Of a stretch of DNA of 64,000 nt, positions 52,784-60,635 are shown piece by piece. This DNA is from Kaistella sp. (lineage in GTDB: Bacteria; Bacteroidota; Bacteroidia; Flavobacteriales; Weeksellaceae). Made by a program: the position numbers and the translations under genes. Position 1 is the stretch's first letter; the number at the start of each line of letters is the position of its first letter. The notes under the pieces are model-generated. The model was given only the letters and a program-made list of their open reading frames with translations, had not been told where the DNA came from and made no database searches. The stretch covers positions 1 to 64,000 of the forward strand of contig JAIBEW010000032.1 in NCBI GenBank assembly GCA_019459085.1. The letters are read 5' to 3'.

Positions 52784-52814
52784 CTGCATTAAATTTCCGA
52801 TCTCAAAAAAATGT

Positions 52815-52930
52815 ATCCTGTCATTCTGAACGCAGCGCAGCATAGTGAAGAATCTTTCGATAGGTCGTGATATTTGTTCCTCTTAAAGAGAGAGATTGAC
52901 TTCGTCGAATCAATTCGTCAGGGTTCTATC
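52815..52930. repeat. GTCATTCTGAAC-type dispersed intergenic repeat
   Basis: CTGTCATTCTGAACGCAGCGCAGCATAGTGAAGAATCTTTC and, further on, GACTTCGTCGAATC...TATCGAAGATTT. The first half follows the GTCATTCTGAACGAAGTGAAGAATC pattern common between genes in Bacteroidota. It is non-coding and marks the start of the accessory stretch. Confidence 0.55.
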
Positions 52931-52940
52931 GAAGATTTAG

Positions 52941-53081
52941 TTAGGTAGGAACCTCAGGGTTTTCCGGCGGCTCCCCCTGTCTGTTTGCTAACAAGATCTT
53001 GTAATGATCTGTTAAGGCATTCAACCGATTAATGAGTGTGATATCTGCGTTGCGGAGTTTGGTTAATTCAATAGCATTCAT
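52941..53081 (-). CDS. Possible small ORF of 46 residues
   Basis: ATG 53081 (MNAIELTKLRNADITLINRL) to the stop at 52941. The ORF track extends it upstream from TTG 53156 into the 42-bp repeats, which is less likely to be real. Composition is protein-like, but no family, ribosome site or partner is recognised. Confidence 0.25.
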   Translation of the reverse strand: MNAIELTKLRNADITLINRLNALTDHYKILLANRQGEPPENPEVPT

Positions 53082-53143
53082 AGCATTTGTGCTTTGGCTA
53101 AATGAATTACTGAGTGAAAAAACTGTTTTCCTGTATACTTTTA

Positions 53144-53310
53144 CCCGAAAGTTCAAAGCACGTGTGCGACAACCCTTCTGGTGCTCCCGAAAGTCTCTTG
53201 CACTGGTGTATAGACCTTTCGGGTGTTCCCGAAAACCTCAAACACGATATAATGACTTTTCGGGAAGACCTGAAAGCTCAAAGCACGCGTGCGAAAACCT
53301 TTCAGGAAAT
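53144..53310. repeat. Four-copy 42-bp degenerate tandem repeat
   Basis: Units start at 53144, 53186, 53228 and 53269 with CCCGAAAG, CCCGAAAG, CCCGAAAA and CCTGAAAG. Periods are 42, 42 and 41 bases. Units 1 and 4 share TCAAAGCACG-GTGCG-AACC almost exactly. A 42-base period equals 14 codons. The plus strand reads PESSKHVCDNPSGA, PESLLHWCIDLSGV, PENLKHDIMTF, and, in a shifted frame, PESSKHACENLSGN. The minus strand also stays open over part. No function is known. Confidence 0.8.
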
Positions 53311-53517
53311 TGGGAAGCACTGCCATCATTTTATGCTAAAAATAAGTTGCATCGGGATGCACTTCTTCTCTTTTTGAGTGCTTGAACAGACTGTACTGCT
53401 TCCGGTTATCCAAATCAAAATTATAAAATAATTCTAATACGTTGGAGGTTAGATGGTTAATTTTTTTTGGAAAATTTTAGAAAAGCCTGGAGAAAGGTTT
53501 AAGCGCAAGCGGGGGAA
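53311..53517. other. Intergenic, no feature seen
   Basis: AT-rich sequence between the tandem repeats and the next gene. No hairpin or ORF can be supported. Confidence 0.35.
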
Positions 53518-53787
53518 TTAAAAAGTATTTAAATTGAAATTAAATTCTCCCATGTAGAGATGGTTGATCCTCATATATAAATAGACCAACGCAAAAACTA
53601 AAAGATAGATAAGTATAACAAAAAAATACTTGACTTTTTCATTTTTCGCTTTTGGATCATTTTGAATCTCAATGGTTGTATAAATCATATTCACCACAAA
53701 TATTAATAGTATGACAATCGTTATGGGAATAAATTTACACCAAAATAAAGTCAGGATGCCAAGTGAGATCAAAATATTCCTAATCAT
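53518..53787 (-). CDS. Small membrane protein, unrecognised
   Basis: 89 residues. Two hydrophobic stretches: about 3-35 (ILISLGILTLFWCKFIPITI and onward) and about 53-73 (YFFVILIYLLVFALVYLYM), joined by a short charged loop (EIQNDPKAKNEKVK). No family is recognised. The coding sequence is clearly more AT-rich than the housekeeping genes nearby, as with the next four genes, suggesting horizontal origin. The element at 53845-53894 lies directly upstream. Confidence 0.6.
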   Translation of the reverse strand: MIRNILISLGILTLFWCKFIPITIVILLIFVVNMIYTTIEIQNDPKAKNEKVKYFFVILIYLLVFALVYLYMRINHLYMGEFNFNLNTF

Positions 53788-53844
53788 TTTTTAATTTTTT
53801 ATATCTAATAATTCTTTTAATAAAAAGTTGCAGCGGTGTTTGAT

Positions 53845-53894
53845 CAAAGATAGATATTTTTTAAAATGGTGCAAAGTCGTGTGGCTTTGGCAGC
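53845..53894. repeat. Direct repeat copy 1, hairpin-forming
   Basis: CAAAGATAGATATTTTTTAAAATGGTGCAAAGTCGTGTGGCTTTGGCAGC matches the copy at 54371-54420 over about 50 bases with some substitutions. The core TGCAAAGTC-GTGT-GGCTTTGGCA can fold as a stem with one bulge. The two copies bracket exactly one gene. Confidence 0.65.
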
Positions 53895-53908
53895 GAGGGA
53901 GCAATACT

Positions 53909-54316
53909 TCATAGATGTACAAAAAAAGACCCTACATTCTCATTATTTTCATATCTCTCAAACTCAATATTAAATAAATTTTCAAGACTATCTTCAATTA
54001 TCATTTCCTCCCATCCTTTGTTTTTAAAGTTTTCAATCAATTCACCTTCAGTAATTTTAATTATATCAGAATAATACAAATTATTATCTAATATATATTT
54101 TAGTAAATCAATCAAATTTATTATTTGTGATGTTTTTAATTGGACTTCCCATTTAAAATAAACTTCTTCGTCATCTTCATCAGAATCATTCCAAATTATT
54201 TGTCCAAACAGTTTATTGTTTTCAAATTTTATAAATTTTATTTCATCTGCCTTATAGATAGTCAAAAATAGAGTTGCAAACTCAAATACTAATTTATCAT
54301 AATTACTTTGTTGCAT
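53909..54316 (-). CDS. Acidic orphan protein, possible immunity-like
   Basis: 135 residues, very acidic (WNDSDEDDEEVYFKWEV) and AT-rich. It is soluble with no signal peptide. The mix of short strands and helices (FGQIIWNDSD..., SQIINLIDLLKYILDN) is typical of small immunity proteins found in accessory clusters, but no family can be named and no toxin is adjacent. It is the only gene between the two direct repeats, so it looks like a movable or duplicated single-gene unit. Confidence 0.6.
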   Translation of the reverse strand: MQQSNYDKLVFEFATLFLTIYKADEIKFIKFENNKLFGQIIWNDSDEDDEEVYFKWEVQLKTSQIINLIDLLKYILDNNLYYSDIIKITEGELIENFKNKGWEEMIIEDSLENLFNIEFERYENNENVGSFFVHL

Positions 54317-54370
54317 TTTAAAGAATTTTACGGCTTTATCAGTTAATTGAATATGTTTTGAATCTATTGC

Positions 54371-54420
54371 GCAAAGTATCTATTTTTTAGGTGGCGCAAA
54401 GTCGAAAGGCTATGCGCAGC
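54371..54420. repeat. Direct repeat copy 2 with GAAA-loop hairpin
   Basis: GCAAAGTATCTATTTTTTAGGTGGCGCAAAGTCGAAAGGCTATGCGCAGC. The part GCGCAAAGTC-GAAA-GGCTATGCGC (54394-54417) forms a stem with one A-A mismatch, one G-U pair and a GNRA loop. It matches the copy at 53845-53894. It lies between the stop of the 54451 gene and the start of the 53909 gene. Confidence 0.65.
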
Positions 54421-54450
54421 TTGATAACTCTCGGAAATTATAGTACTGCT

Positions 54451-55122
54451 TTACTTTATATACACTTTTAATTCAATACTTTTTTTTCGATCAATATTAG
54501 GCTGATCAGTTACAAGTTTGATTTTATCAATCACAACACTGTCTCCTTTTGTAAGATTAAGAATTTGTTCTTTTGCAAAATGACCAAATTCAGCACCTTC
54601 ATTTATTATCCAATCGTGTTTATTAATTTTATATTCAAAGCTTTCTACCTCCGATAATGCTATAACCAATTGTGGAATATGAATTTTTATTTTTGAGGCG
54701 GCAAGTTCTTCTTTTGATAATCTGACATTCCCATAATCCTCATGGATACTGACATAAGATTTCTGAATATTTAAAATCCGAAACTCCCTCCTGTCGGTAA
54801 ATTGTTTTCCATTATGATAACCTGTTACCAATATCTCAGTTGTAAGACCCAGTGTTGGAGCAATATAATATTCATTTTCACCTACTTTATGAATATCCCT
54901 TCCTGTGACCTTAATACTGTCCATGTTGGGCATATAAATCGTTAATCGATTTCTAATCCCCCGATAAACGATATTTAACATTTTATTTTCAATGATGGAT
55001 TTTACTTCGGTTTTTCCGTCTGGTTTAACAGATTGTCCTATTGTACATTGAATACAACAGATTAATATAATAAGAAGAAGTGCTTTTCTCATAAAACTGA
55101 ATTGTTTAAGTGAACGTTTCAT
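54451..55122 (-). CDS. Exported protein with GldM C-terminal-like domains
   Basis: 223 residues from ATG 55122. ATG 55092 (MRKALLLIILICCIQCTIGQ) is an alternative that gives a cleaner signal peptide, possibly a lipoprotein signal. The mature part starts with LNIVYRGIRNRLTIYMPNMDS. With IKVTG, YYIAPTLGLTTEILVTGYHNG and RREFRIL, this resembles the Ig-like C-terminal domains of the gliding/T9SS protein GldM (VxYRGxxNPIxI...). It is far shorter than GldM and lies away from other gld genes, so it is an orphan. An adhesive or envelope role is possible. Confidence 0.6.
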   Translation of the reverse strand: MKRSLKQFSFMRKALLLIILICCIQCTIGQSVKPDGKTEVKSIIENKMLNIVYRGIRNRLTIYMPNMDSIKVTGRDIHKVGENEYYIAPTLGLTTEILVTGYHNGKQFTDRREFRILNIQKSYVSIHEDYGNVRLSKEELAASKIKIHIPQLVIALSEVESFEYKINKHDWIINEGAEFGHFAKEQILNLTKGDSVVIDKIKLVTDQPNIDRKKSIELKVYIK

Positions 55123-55133
55123 GATATTAAAAT

Positions 55134-55460
55134 TTAATTAATATTGTTGCAGAGAATATTTTCTACATCGTCTACTATTTCTTTGTTTTCTGATTTGTTG
55201 ATTATAAGGGAAAAAACACCTCTCCCTCTCAATATTTTCGCAACTAAATCACCATTTTTTTCAACTCTGATTTCATCCTTTGATAAAATATAAAACTTAT
55301 AGTTTTTTGCAATAACTGAATCCTTATTTGCATTTACTTTATTGTAAAACCTTTCAAAATTAATACTGTTAAAGCAAGATAAGGCATTTTCTTGTTTATT
55401 CTTATTACAAGAAGCATTTAGAAAAAACATTAAAATGAGTATTACTATTTTAGCATTCAT
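55134..55460 (-). CDS. Small lipoprotein, unrecognised
   Basis: 108 residues. The signal MNAKIVILILMFFLNASC puts the lipidated Cys at 18. The mature part is basic and Asn/Lys-rich (CNKNKQENALSCFNSINFERFY) with a beta-rich middle (FYILSKDEIRVEKNGDLVAK). AT-rich. It ends 11 nt before the 54451 gene start, so the two probably form one transcript. No family is recognised. Confidence 0.65.
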   Translation of the reverse strand: MNAKIVILILMFFLNASCNKNKQENALSCFNSINFERFYNKVNANKDSVIAKNYKFYILSKDEIRVEKNGDLVAKILRGRGVFSLIINKSENKEIVDDVENILCNNIN

Positions 55461-55549
55461 AATTTGTAATCTCCTGATTTTATCCTTTGAAATACTGCCG
55501 ACCCATTTAGCATTGCACCTTCATTTTTACAAATGTCTCTGGTTTCAAA

Positions 55550-56497
55550 TTATTCTTTTCTCTTAAATGTCTTTACTATATTCTTTATGTCAGTAACTGC
55601 ATTTTCACTTCCTGTTGCATAAGTTCCAACGAAAAGGTAATACCCTCCATTGTCATCAAATAAAATGACCTGATACATTTCTTCGTCATCCTTGTCATTG
55701 TTTTTTGCAAAAAGCTCAAACCCCTTAAGGTGGTTAATTTCAATTTCGTTAATTCCTTTGCTTGGAATTACAGAGTAGTCATCGGGATATTTTTTTAATC
55801 TTGAAATACAAAACAATTTTTTGTTTGCAATTTCGACTTTTGAGAATGATTTGTCAGTCAGTAAACTTGCTTTGTCAACGCTTTCAGTAGGTGTTTTCAA
55901 ATCTCTGTTAAATATCATCCCATTTCCAATTACTGCTTTGAATTTTAAAAAACCAGCATTTTCGTCTAAAGAATAGTTCAAAGCTTCTCTTGGATTTGTT
56001 TTTAAGTCAGATTGAACAATGGTTGTTAATATACTTTGCTTAATTTTCTCTCCTAATTGCAATGAATCTTTTAAATAAACTCCGTTTATTAATGTAGTTG
56101 ACTTTTCGTTTCCGTAAATTAAGATGTGTTTCGAAAATAACATTCCATTGGCTTGGTGGTCTAATTCAACTAGTAATCCATTAAATTCAGCTACTTTGAT
56201 TTCCTTTTTAGTCTTTAATACCATTCCTCTTGTTTTCAGCATTTCGGAATTAAAGCCTTTGGTGATTTCTGAATATGGTCCAGGAATTTCAACTGACATA
56301 ATCATAGAAGTTTGATCAACTGGATTTTGAAATCCTTTAAAATTGTCGGATTGTTCAAATGAAACTGGCGGAATAATAAAAATGTTTGTTCCACTGATTT
56401 GTTGATGTTTTTCGGTTTTTTGTTTTGGTAATTCCTGTCCAAATCCAATTATTGAAATTGCAAGAAACAGGGTCGTTATTCTAAGTTTTATTGTCAT
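55550..56497 (-). CDS. Exported protein of unknown function
   Basis: The ORF opens at 56521. ATG 56497 (MTIKLRITTLFLAISIIGFG) is a clear signal peptide and gives 315 residues. The mature part resembles PsbP/DUF1795-like soluble domains in style: GTNIFIIPPVSFEQSDNFKGF near the start and VILFDDNGGYYLFVGTYATG near the end with an even beta-alpha pattern. That link is weak. AT-rich like its neighbours. It stands 89 bases upstream of the lipoprotein gene in the same direction. Confidence 0.7.
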   Translation of the reverse strand: MTIKLRITTLFLAISIIGFGQELPKQKTEKHQQISGTNIFIIPPVSFEQSDNFKGFQNPVDQTSMIMSVEIPGPYSEITKGFNSEMLKTRGMVLKTKKEIKVAEFNGLLVELDHQANGMLFSKHILIYGNEKSTTLINGVYLKDSLQLGEKIKQSILTTIVQSDLKTNPREALNYSLDENAGFLKFKAVIGNGMIFNRDLKTPTESVDKASLLTDKSFSKVEIANKKLFCISRLKKYPDDYSVIPSKGINEIEINHLKGFELFAKNNDKDDEEMYQVILFDDNGGYYLFVGTYATGSENAVTDIKNIVKTFKRKE

Positions 56498-56574
56498 TTC
56501 ATTTTGTTTAATTGCACACAACTAGCAAATATTTGCGATTGCTATATGTTGTAATTTATCTTAACGAGCAAGCC

Positions 56575-56991
56575 TTAATTTCCAATTTTAATCTCAATAA
56601 GCTGCAGAAGATCTTCAAAACCGGAGCGGTCTTTTACGTCAATGCGTATTCCGCGGCCTTCGGCATAAGGTTTTGCAGCCTGCAATTCGTTTTTAATGGT
56701 CTCTGAAATGGTACTTGTCATAATCTGATCCATCGCTTTCTGCCCAAAGACAAAGGCTGCTTTGAAATACCCGTCCCGCGGCAGCAGGTAAATCAGGACC
56801 CGTTTTTTGTCTTTGATGCGGTAACTCCATCCGAATTTTTCTCCGGAAAAGTTCCATTCGGCAAGCGTAAATGGCGCCGTTTCCTTCGTAAAGTTTTCCA
56901 GATCCTGCCAGATTGGATAGGTTGCTCCGAGGGCTTTTTCGAGTTCGGCGGAAGTGGGCGTGAGGGTTTTATCGGTGAAGATGCTTTTCAT
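56575..56991 (-). CDS. DUF3788 family protein
   Basis: 138 residues. The family pattern is clear: LGATYPIWQDLENFTKE, then EWNFSGEKFGWSYRIKDKKRVLIYLLPRDGYFKAAFVFGQKA. The end is KPYAEGRGIRIDVKDRSGFEDLLQLIEIKI. DUF3788 proteins are small cytoplasmic proteins of unknown function, widespread in Firmicutes and Bacteroidota. Base composition is less AT-rich than the genes on either side, so it may belong to the older chromosome. It lies 23 nt downstream of the membrane-protein gene and is probably cotranscribed. Confidence 0.85.
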   Translation of the reverse strand: MKSIFTDKTLTPTSAELEKALGATYPIWQDLENFTKETAPFTLAEWNFSGEKFGWSYRIKDKKRVLIYLLPRDGYFKAAFVFGQKAMDQIMTSTISETIKNELQAAKPYAEGRGIRIDVKDRSGFEDLLQLIEIKIGN

Positions 56992-57014
56992 GGCTATTTG
57001 ATGTAAGGTCAGCT

Positions 57015-57581
57015 TTATTCCGCTGGTGCCGAGGGATGATCGATGACTCCGCGTTTTTTAAAACGCAGGTAAAGTACAATACCAAAAAGAAGTTCAATCA
57101 TTCCGCCTGAGAGTGCAGAGGTGAAGGCGTCTGACTGAAGGGTGAAGAGGGCGTAGGCAGCCAGGCCTAAAATGCCACCCAGAATCCAGTACATGCGCTG
57201 GCCGTAGAGACTCGCAAAGGTGAGGTAACGGCCGCCAATGATGAGCAGCATTCCCTGAAAGAACCATTCCGGTTTCACGAAAGACAAACCGTACGCGAGC
57301 GGAATGCACATGATCATCCAAACGGTTGCTTCCATGGCGGCTTTCCCGAGGGGATTGCTTTTATCATGTTTTCCGGTAACGCCTACGATTTTGCCGATCA
57401 AAGTACTGAGTGGAAAGATCATCATTCCTCCGATGATTAAAGCCCACATGCCGGTATGGGAGCCGTAGAGGTTCACCGCAAGGGCGGAAGCGCTCCAGAC
57501 CAGTCCGGAGACAAAGACCCCGACGGAACCATCCCCATATCCAGTTCTCATATTATTTTGGGCGTGGTGAAAATTATTCAT
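57015..57581 (-). CDS. Membrane protein, DUF7010-like
   Basis: 188 residues with six or so helices (FVSGLVWSASALAVNLYG, MWALIIGGMMIFPLSTLIGKI, ATVWMIMCIPLAYGLSFV, GMLLIIGGRYLTFASLYG, YWILGGILGLAAYALFTL). The RTGYGDGSVGVFVSGLVW start and the GGMMIFPLS and GRYLTF motifs fit the DUF7010 group as I recall it. Function is unknown. It forms a pair with the DUF3788 gene. Confidence 0.7.
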   Translation of the reverse strand: MNNFHHAQNNMRTGYGDGSVGVFVSGLVWSASALAVNLYGSHTGMWALIIGGMMIFPLSTLIGKIVGVTGKHDKSNPLGKAAMEATVWMIMCIPLAYGLSFVKPEWFFQGMLLIIGGRYLTFASLYGQRMYWILGGILGLAAYALFTLQSDAFTSALSGGMIELLFGIVLYLRFKKRGVIDHPSAPAE

Positions 57582-57655
57582 AAGTTGTTTTTAGTTTTTC
57601 TGTAATTGGTTCCCACCAGTAGATGCATTGATAATAGAATATTGCGAAATGTTTG

Positions 57656-58312
57656 TTATTTAATCTTTCTTGAATTCATTTCTGAATACAGTTTATATTC
57701 AATTTTTGGAAACTTTGCATATACCTGGTCATATAATATCTTAGCTTCTTTGTATTTTCCCATTTCGTCATAAAGTAATGATAACATATAAACAGATTCC
57801 ATTTGATCAGGTTCATTTTTTAGTATTTCTTTGTACATCCTTTCCGCTTCCACATATTTATTGTTTGCAAAATTCCAATTGGCCATTTCCCAATAATCAT
57901 TTATATTTTGTGATTCCTTGAATTTTTGAGAGAGCGAATCTAAACTAATGCTTTCATACTCTTTCTTAAATGTATTTATTCCGATTTTTTTGAGGTCTTC
58001 CAAATGAAAATAGAATGCATCACATTTTCTGATGAGTCGAATCATAAGGTCTTTCATGAAATCCTGACCATGTTCAATTCCTTTTTGGAAGTTGTCCTGC
58101 TGCTCATCTAATATATAAAGTTCTTCTAAATCTTTTTGATAGTTGGGAATTACTTTTTCAGAGCAATCTTCAAAAGTTTTGTCGGTATAATTTGTTTCTT
58201 TAGATACACAATCACAGAATTCGTTATCAAGTTTATTGATGAATTCTTGTGCAGATAACTTGCAAATTATTGAAGTTGAAATGAGGAAAGTTAAAAGTAG
58301 TATTGTTTTCAT
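57656..58312 (-). CDS. Exported TPR-repeat protein
   Basis: The ORF opens at 58351. ATG 58312 (MKTILLLTFLISTSIICKLSAQ) gives a signal peptide and 218 residues. The first half contains three cysteines (FCDCVSKETNYTDKTFEDCSEK) in a conserved-looking pattern. The second half holds about two TPR units (WEMANWNFANNKYVEAERMYKEIL, SVYMLSLLYDEMGKYKEAKIL). Probably periplasmic and a protein-protein interaction module. AT-rich. No operon partners. Confidence 0.75.
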   Translation of the reverse strand: MKTILLLTFLISTSIICKLSAQEFINKLDNEFCDCVSKETNYTDKTFEDCSEKVIPNYQKDLEELYILDEQQDNFQKGIEHGQDFMKDLMIRLIRKCDAFYFHLEDLKKIGINTFKKEYESISLDSLSQKFKESQNINDYWEMANWNFANNKYVEAERMYKEILKNEPDQMESVYMLSLLYDEMGKYKEAKILYDQVYAKFPKIEYKLYSEMNSRKIK

Positions 58313-58486
58313 TTTTGAAGTAGAATTGTCATAATATTCCCTAGTAAACAATTGGGGTGTATTCTATACTAATATAATTTAAAAATGTCATACTGCAATA
58401 CCGCAGCATATCTGCTTTACTAATTGCACCATTACGGGTATTGTTATATAATAGATTACGGTTTTAAGGTGTAGATACTTTAAGCG

Positions 58487-59668
58487 CTATTCCGCAAAGA
58501 ACGCCGTAGAACCCCCAATCCAGATCGCGTCTTTTTTGTTGAAATCCACGTTGACCATATCGGCTTTCGTCATTCTTACGAGGTGTTCCATGAGTTTCGG
58601 GCGGTCTTCATCCTCAAACCAGATGTAGAGCAGCCGGATTTCAGCCTTCGAATAGTCACCGTTGGGATCTTTAAACAGCGGGGCATACCGTACTTTTTTC
58701 TGGAGGATGTAATTTTCTTTGTCATCAATCGCCGCGGTGATCTCTTTTGTCGGATGCAGGTTCACCCCGCTTCCCGCAAAGGAGAATAGAGGTTTCAGGA
58801 CGAAGTTCTCCAGATTTTCGGTGTCGGGGAATTCATGCAGGAAGTAGCTTTTCGGCACATAGGCATGATCCAGTTTCGGGAGCAGAAATTTGGAGATCTT
58901 GAAGAACCAGTTCGGATGTGTGATCCATTTCACATCCACATCTTCCCGGAAGTCGAATTCCGTTTTCAGGTCTTCAATACGGTCGAGTTCATCGAAAATG
59001 ACGCGGTTGTAGATGCGTTTGATTTCAATGAGTTTTCCGTTGTCTCCATAATAAAGTTTCCGGTCTTTTTTAAGGATTTCAGTGAGGCAAACCGGTTTGA
59101 TGCCGAGTTTTTTCTCGGTGATATAAAAATCGATATTGGTTTTCTGGCGGTGCGGTTCAATTTCAAGAAGGATGACGTTCTCCGGATTCTCGTCACCGAT
59201 CAGCAGCCTGCGGAGGTCGCCGTAGTATTCTTCATCGGTTGTTGGGGGTTTCAGTTCGTTCAGGAAAGGATAGACTTCGCAGTACGTGTTCTGAAGTTCG
59301 CGCTGGAAGCCGTAAAGCGTCGGAAATGCCTGAAGTTCGATGAGTTGGGGTTCCACTTCACCGCCTTCATTTTCGCAGATGCCGAAATCTATGGTAAAGA
59401 AATGAGGCTGTTTTGTGTCATTCGGCACCTTGCAGTTGTCCGGAATGGCTTTGGAAAGTTCTTCGGGCGACATCTTTTTAATCTGAGTGATAATGCTGTC
59501 GCAAGCTCCGTAAAGTTTGGCCTGGAAATCTTTTGTTAAAAAAACCGGACTTTCCGATACCCGGAATAAAGGCTCGGTTCCGCCTTTCTGTTTAAGACTG
59601 TCGAGAATTTCACGGTATTTCTCTGTGCTGAATTCACTGTTGAACCGGTCTCTGTATGTAGGAATCAT
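58487..59668 (-). CDS. ATP-grasp-like protein of the amide-ligase cluster
   Basis: 393 residues. The C-terminal half has an ATP-grasp-like shape: YVPKSYFLHEFPDTENLENFVLKPLFSFAGSGVNLHP (a Lys before a Gly-rich loop) and YILQKKVRYAPLF, followed by an acidic strand (EIRLLYIWFEDEDRPKLM). The N-terminal half has VEPQLIELQAFPTLYGFQREL. It resembles circularly varied glutathionylspermidine/ATP-grasp relatives, but the usual metal-binding EIN motif is not clear. A substrate cannot be named. Separated from the glutamine-amidotransferase gene by a terminator, so it may have its own promoter. Same direction as the rest. Confidence 0.65.
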   Translation of the reverse strand: MIPTYRDRFNSEFSTEKYREILDSLKQKGGTEPLFRVSESPVFLTKDFQAKLYGACDSIITQIKKMSPEELSKAIPDNCKVPNDTKQPHFFTIDFGICENEGGEVEPQLIELQAFPTLYGFQRELQNTYCEVYPFLNELKPPTTDEEYYGDLRRLLIGDENPENVILLEIEPHRQKTNIDFYITEKKLGIKPVCLTEILKKDRKLYYGDNGKLIEIKRIYNRVIFDELDRIEDLKTEFDFREDVDVKWITHPNWFFKISKFLLPKLDHAYVPKSYFLHEFPDTENLENFVLKPLFSFAGSGVNLHPTKEITAAIDDKENYILQKKVRYAPLFKDPNGDYSKAEIRLLYIWFEDEDRPKLMEHLVRMTKADMVNVDFNKKDAIWIGGSTAFFAE

Positions 59669-59716
59669 TCGTCGGGGTTTAATGATTAAATGTAAGGAAT
59701 TTCCGGGTACTGTCCA

Positions 59717-59744
59717 TAAAAAAAATCGGGAACGGTCCCGATTT
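59717..59744 (-). terminator. Terminator of the amidotransferase/GCS2 unit
   Basis: AAATCGGGA (59723-59731), loop ACGG, TCCCGATTT (59736-59744). The A-run to the left supplies U residues on the minus strand, 22 nt after the amidotransferase stop. Confidence 0.8.
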
Positions 59745-59765
59745 AATGATTTTTATGTGGTGTGC

Positions 59766-60596
59766 TTAAGCAATCTCACATTCTTTCAGAATCTGTTCAG
59801 ATGCATGCTGCAGGAAGCGCGGCAGGATCTGCGAACGGGTGAAGAGGATTTTATCCGGATCATCCATCCGGTCGACGGTTTCGAGGAATTTCTCTTTGCC
59901 GTAACTTTCAATCATGGCTTCGCGGTTCTTTTCGTCTTTCAGGTTTTCGATCATTCCCTGAGGGTCGGCTTCCGGATGAAACTGGGTACCGAAGATTTCG
60001 TCTGAAAAACGTATTGCCATCACCGCTCTTTCGAGATGGATGTGAGGCCTTACTTTTTCCAGGGCCACGATTTTCATTCCCAATTCTTCAAATTTTTCGA
60101 GATCCGGCTCTATGAACTGGTATGCTCTGGAATCCACGCCGTAAAAAGGTTCAGCAAGGTTTTTCATGAGCATATCGTCTTCGCCTTCCCACGTTTTATG
60201 AATCGGCATCACCCCAAAAGAATAGGATTTCCTTTTGCAGATGTTGCCGAGCTTCCAGTGGATGCTTGCCAGCTGAAACGAGTGGCAGATGAGGAAAAGG
60301 TATTTTTTGTTTTCCGAGTTTTTGTTGTGTTCCCAGATCTGATTCAGGAAATCTGCAAATTTTTCTTCCCATTCCATCCCTTCACGGTGCGGATTTCCAG
60401 GACCGCCTGAAGAAATAAAGATGTCAAAATCTTCAATCGCGGGCATTTCGTTCTCATATCTGACTTCAAATACTTCGACGTTTACAGCGGTTGCAGCATC
60501 TTCCTTAAAAGCCTGTGAAATTTCTTTTATATTACGCATGCCCTGATTTGCATGTCGGTTGTTCATATCAAGCAGCGCAAGTTTTATCTCTTTCAT
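59766..60596 (-). CDS. Class I glutamine amidotransferase-like protein
   Basis: The ORF opens at 60617. ATG 60596 (MKEIKLALLDMNNRHANQGMRN) gives 276 residues. The GATase fold is shown by FDIFISSGGPGNPHREGMEW, nucleophile Cys in FLICHSFQLASIHW, and the His/Glu pair in FGTQFHPEADPQGM. The nucleophile elbow ICHSFQ differs from the canonical GICxGxQ. It could release ammonia from glutamine for a ligase, or act as a peptidase-like hydrolase on gamma-glutamyl bonds. It follows the GCS2 ligase gene, same strand, 39 nt apart. A terminator follows. Confidence 0.88.
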   Translation of the reverse strand: MKEIKLALLDMNNRHANQGMRNIKEISQAFKEDAATAVNVEVFEVRYENEMPAIEDFDIFISSGGPGNPHREGMEWEEKFADFLNQIWEHNKNSENKKYLFLICHSFQLASIHWKLGNICKRKSYSFGVMPIHKTWEGEDDMLMKNLAEPFYGVDSRAYQFIEPDLEKFEELGMKIVALEKVRPHIHLERAVMAIRFSDEIFGTQFHPEADPQGMIENLKDEKNREAMIESYGKEKFLETVDRMDDPDKILFTRSQILPRFLQHASEQILKECEIA

Positions 60597-60635
60597 TAAA
60601 TTCTGTTTACGGTGCAAAATTAAGCAATAAAAAAC

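Noticed and set aside
53145-53310. CRISPR array
   Set aside because: The 42-base units are degenerate throughout, with no constant repeat separated by unique spacers, and no cas genes are present.
53845-54420. Integron attC sites
   Set aside because: The repeats form hairpins but lack RYYYAAC/GTTRRRY boxes, and no integrase is seen.
58835-59539. 234-aa plus-strand ORF antisense to the ATP-grasp-like gene
   Set aside because: Codon pattern follows the minus-strand gene; Phe/Val-rich product typical of antisense frames.
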